Assembly (NCBI RefSeq): GCF_001598415.1
Contig: NZ_BCYX01000028.1
Location: 1-53,900, forward strand
Direction of reading: 5' to 3'
Source of the DNA: Sphingomonas mali NBRC 15500
GTDB taxonomy: Bacteria; Pseudomonadota; Alphaproteobacteria; Sphingomonadales; Sphingomonadaceae
DNA length: 53,900 bases
Within the stretch, counting starts at the first letter, position 1. Each line of letters opens with the position of its first letter. The notes beneath the pieces were generated by a model. The model saw only the letters and a list, made by a program, of their open reading frames with translations. It was not told the origin of the DNA and did no database searches. The position numbers were made by a program, and so were the translations under genes. Shown here one piece after another: positions 52,075 through 53,900 of this stretch.

Positions 52075-52101
52075 TGCTCTACCAGGCTGAGCTATTCCCC
52101 G
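52025..52101 (-). tRNA. tRNA-Pro(CGG)
   Basis: A 77-base cloverleaf with encoded CCA. The acceptor stem CGGGGAA/TTCCCCG has the C1-G72 pair and A73 typical of bacterial tRNA-Pro. D stem GCTC/GAGC; anticodon stem CTGCC/GGCAG with loop TTCGGGA (anticodon CGG, reading CCG); T stem GGAGG/CCTCT with TTCGAAT. The 3' half is the attachment site of the element. Confidence 0.96.
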
Positions 52102-52212
52102 ACCGGCGCAATTCCGGGCGAGCCCGGCCGTGCGAGGGGGCGCCTATAACCATGCCGGGGGAGTCGCGCAAGCCTGCGTTGGCCGGGTTGGGCAGGCATC
52201 GTAACTCTCAAT

Positions 52213-52319
52213 CGTCATGCCGGGCTCGTCCCGGCATCCACCGTGCCGCGAACGCGACGCGAAAGCTTCTTGTCCGGCGCTTGCTGCCCGTTGGATCCCG
52301 GCACAGGGCCGGGATGACG
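52213..52319. repeat. Palindromic intergenic repeat
   Basis: Two arms, 52213-52240 and 52292-52319, are imperfect reverse complements (about 22 of 28), each with internal CCGGG/CCCGG symmetry. Typical dispersed repeat of these genomes; it lies at the 3' end of the reductase gene. Confidence 0.7.
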
Positions 52320-52325
52320 AGCGGG

Positions 52326-53624
52326 CTAGACTCCCCGCGCCGCGAGCATGGCATCGATGCTGGTGAACTTCTCGCGTGGCGACCCGTCGCGCGCCGCGGC
52401 GGTCTCGGCCGCTTCGATCTTCTGCCAGTCGCGGAAGGTCACGACGTCGACATTGCGGTCGCGCAGCAGCATGTCGAGCCCGGCGCGTCCTTCCTTGCCG
52501 TAATCGTCGGGCGTATCGGCGGCGATCTGTTCGGCGATCATGAAGCCGTCGGGGCGGTTGGTGCCGATCGTGCCGGTCGGCCCGCGCCGCGCCCAGCCGA
52601 CCGCATAGAGACCGGGTGCGATCCGCCCTTCGTCGTTGGCGAAGCGGCCGAGCTTGGCATCATAGGGCACGCCCTCGATCGGTGGCGTGCGATAGCCGAT
52701 GCAGCTCACGACCAGCGCCGCGGGAACGACATAGGTCTCGCCCGTGCCGTTGGCGCGGCCCTCGGCATCGATCGCGGTGCGTTCGACGATCACGCGTTCG
52801 ACTTTGCCGTCGCCCTCGATCGCGATCGGCATTGCGTAGAAGTCGAACTCGATGGTGATCGGCTTCGCCAGGTCGAGCGTCGCGAAATTACGCAAATGGC
52901 TGACCGACTTGCGCAACCCCGGGTCGAGCGCGGCGTCCTCGGCCTCGGGCGGCAGGTCGGCCGGATCGACATGCGGTACTGCGCGTTCGAGATGGCCGAG
53001 CTCGCCGAGTTCCTTGGGCGTCATCGCGATCTGATGCGGACCGCGCCGCGCCAGGATGGTGATCCGCTCGTGCGTAGCGCCGTCGAGCAAATCTAGCGCA
53101 TGGCCGACGATATCCGATCCTGTGAACTCGGCGCCGGTCTTGGCCAGCACGCGGGCGACGTCGAGCGCGACATTGCCCGCGCCGACGATCACCGCGCCGG
53201 GGCCGCTCAGCACGGGCGCCAGATCGGCGAAATCGGGATGGCCGTTATACCAGCCGACGAATGCCGCGGATCCGACCACGCCGGGAAGGTCGTCGCCCGG
53301 AATGCCCAGCGTGCGATCGGCCGGCGCTCCGGTCGCCAGCACGATGGCGTCGTAAAGGTTGAGCAATTCGGCGATCGAGACGTCCTCGCCCACCGTCACG
53401 TTGCCGACGAAGCGGACATTGTCCGATAGCGCGGTGGCTTCGTAGCGGCGCGACACGCCCTTGATCGACTGATGGTCGGGCGCAACGCCGGTGCGGATCA
53501 GGCCATAGGGGACGGGCAGGCGGTCGATGATGTCGACCCGGACCTGGTCGCCGAACTGTTTCTGGCACGCTTCGGCGGTATAGTAGCCGGCGGGACCCGA
53601 TCCGACGATCGCAACGTGACGCAT
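52326..53624 (-). CDS. Ferredoxin-NADP reductase (adrenodoxin-reductase/FprA type)
   Basis: A 432 aa flavoprotein from ATG 53624, with AGGAGGGG upstream. The FAD-binding Rossmann motif is AIVGSGPAGYYTAE (~5-18), followed by PYGLIRTGVAPDHQ, a hallmark of the adrenodoxin-reductase family. The NADP motif is VIVGAGNVALDVARVL (~150). The C-terminus has VGWARRGPTGTIGTNR, also diagnostic. It moves electrons between NADPH and ferredoxin, feeding cytochromes P450 or Fe-S assembly. No ferredoxin gene is beside it in the window. Confidence 0.93.
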   Translation of the reverse strand: MRHVAIVGSGPAGYYTAEACQKQFGDQVRVDIIDRLPVPYGLIRTGVAPDHQSIKGVSRRYEATALSDNVRFVGNVTVGEDVSIAELLNLYDAIVLATGAPADRTLGIPGDDLPGVVGSAAFVGWYNGHPDFADLAPVLSGPGAVIVGAGNVALDVARVLAKTGAEFTGSDIVGHALDLLDGATHERITILARRGPHQIAMTPKELGELGHLERAVPHVDPADLPPEAEDAALDPGLRKSVSHLRNFATLDLAKPITIEFDFYAMPIAIEGDGKVERVIVERTAIDAEGRANGTGETYVVPAALVVSCIGYRTPPIEGVPYDAKLGRFANDEGRIAPGLYAVGWARRGPTGTIGTNRPDGFMIAEQIAADTPDDYGKEGRAGLDMLLRDRNVDVVTFRDWQKIEAAETAAARDGSPREKFTSIDAMLAARGV

Positions 53625-53769
53625 GTCCCCTCCTGATAGGTCAGGAGGGGATGCTTAGGGCGTGTATCCGCCATCGGCAACGCCTTGGTCGCGCTCGGAG
53701 GGCTGAAGCTGCACTAACCCTCTCCCGCAAGCGGGTGCACCGGGTCGGTCATGCCCCCGGCATGACCTG

Positions 53770-53866
53770 AACAGCGCGGGGCGCTGTTCACCCGGTGCAG
53801 GCTGGGTGAGGGTCTTCTTTCTTCTTCCAGGCGTGTGCCGAAACAGAAGAAAGAAGACCCTCACCC
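53770..53866. repeat. Intergenic inverted repeats at the right edge
   Basis: A perfect 22-base inverted repeat (53804-53825 with 53845-53866, containing GGTCTTCTTTCTTCT) with a 19-base loop, preceded by the palindrome GAACAGCGCGGGGCGCTGTTC. Probably dispersed repeats; no gene is visible to the window end. Confidence 0.7.
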
Positions 53867-53900
53867 TCCCGCCGCCTTTGGCGGCGGGCCCCTCCCTCTC

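Overview
The window looks like a chromosomal segment of a GC-rich alphaproteobacterium, most likely Sphingomonas or a close relative. The evidence is the gene families (Bax-inhibitor-1/YccA, extensin-like protein, S41 lipoprotein, adrenodoxin-reductase-type FNR, EcfG-like promoters), frequent GTG starts, and the GC-rich palindromic repeats between core genes. No species call is possible from sequence alone.

Left core (1-19.88 kb). Housekeeping genes come first: thpR (-), a Bax-inhibitor-1 family protein (+), two hypotheticals (+), an extensin-like protein with a NUDIX hydrolase (-), an S41 peptidase lipoprotein (-) and DNA polymerase IV (+). Next is an export system with its own regulation. 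A NtrY-like kinase and a sigma-54 activator (-) face a +-strand operon of a small membrane peptide, a periplasmic adaptor, one ATPase and three tandem MacB/FtsX-type permeases. Three copies of the 16-bp palindrome TGTCCG-N4-CGGACA and a clear -24/-12 promoter tie the regulator to the operon.

Integrated element (19.88-52.07 kb). A 51-bp direct repeat of the 3' part of tRNA-Pro(CGG) marks both ends. The right copy is inside the intact tRNA; the left copy sits next to a tyrosine integrase. The element has a mobilisation module (traA relaxase, divergent traC/traD, and between them an oriT-like site with an RSF1010-like nic sequence) but no coupling protein or type IV secretion genes, so it looks mobilisable rather than self-transmissible. 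It also carries AlpA-like regulators (one frameshifted), an ArdC-like antirestriction protein, a sigma region-4 protein, an MNT-HEPN fusion, HU, a YbaK-like deacylase, two alpha/beta hydrolases, and an ECF41 sigma factor divergent from two carboxymuconolactone decarboxylase-like genes, each side with an ECF41-type promoter.

The right half of the element is gene-poor: small orphan genes, a two-PAS hybrid histidine kinase, a CBS protein, an Nramp-type transporter with a porin, a glycine-zipper stress-type protein, a PilZ protein, a small UVR-motif protein, and a recurring family of ~52-60 aa helical proteins. Several have upstream GGAAC-N17-GTT sites like the promoters of the alphaproteobacterial general stress response, so much of this cargo may belong to the host EcfG regulon.

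Right core (52.1-53.9 kb). This holds the intact tRNA-Pro, palindromic repeats, and a ferredoxin-NADP reductase (-).
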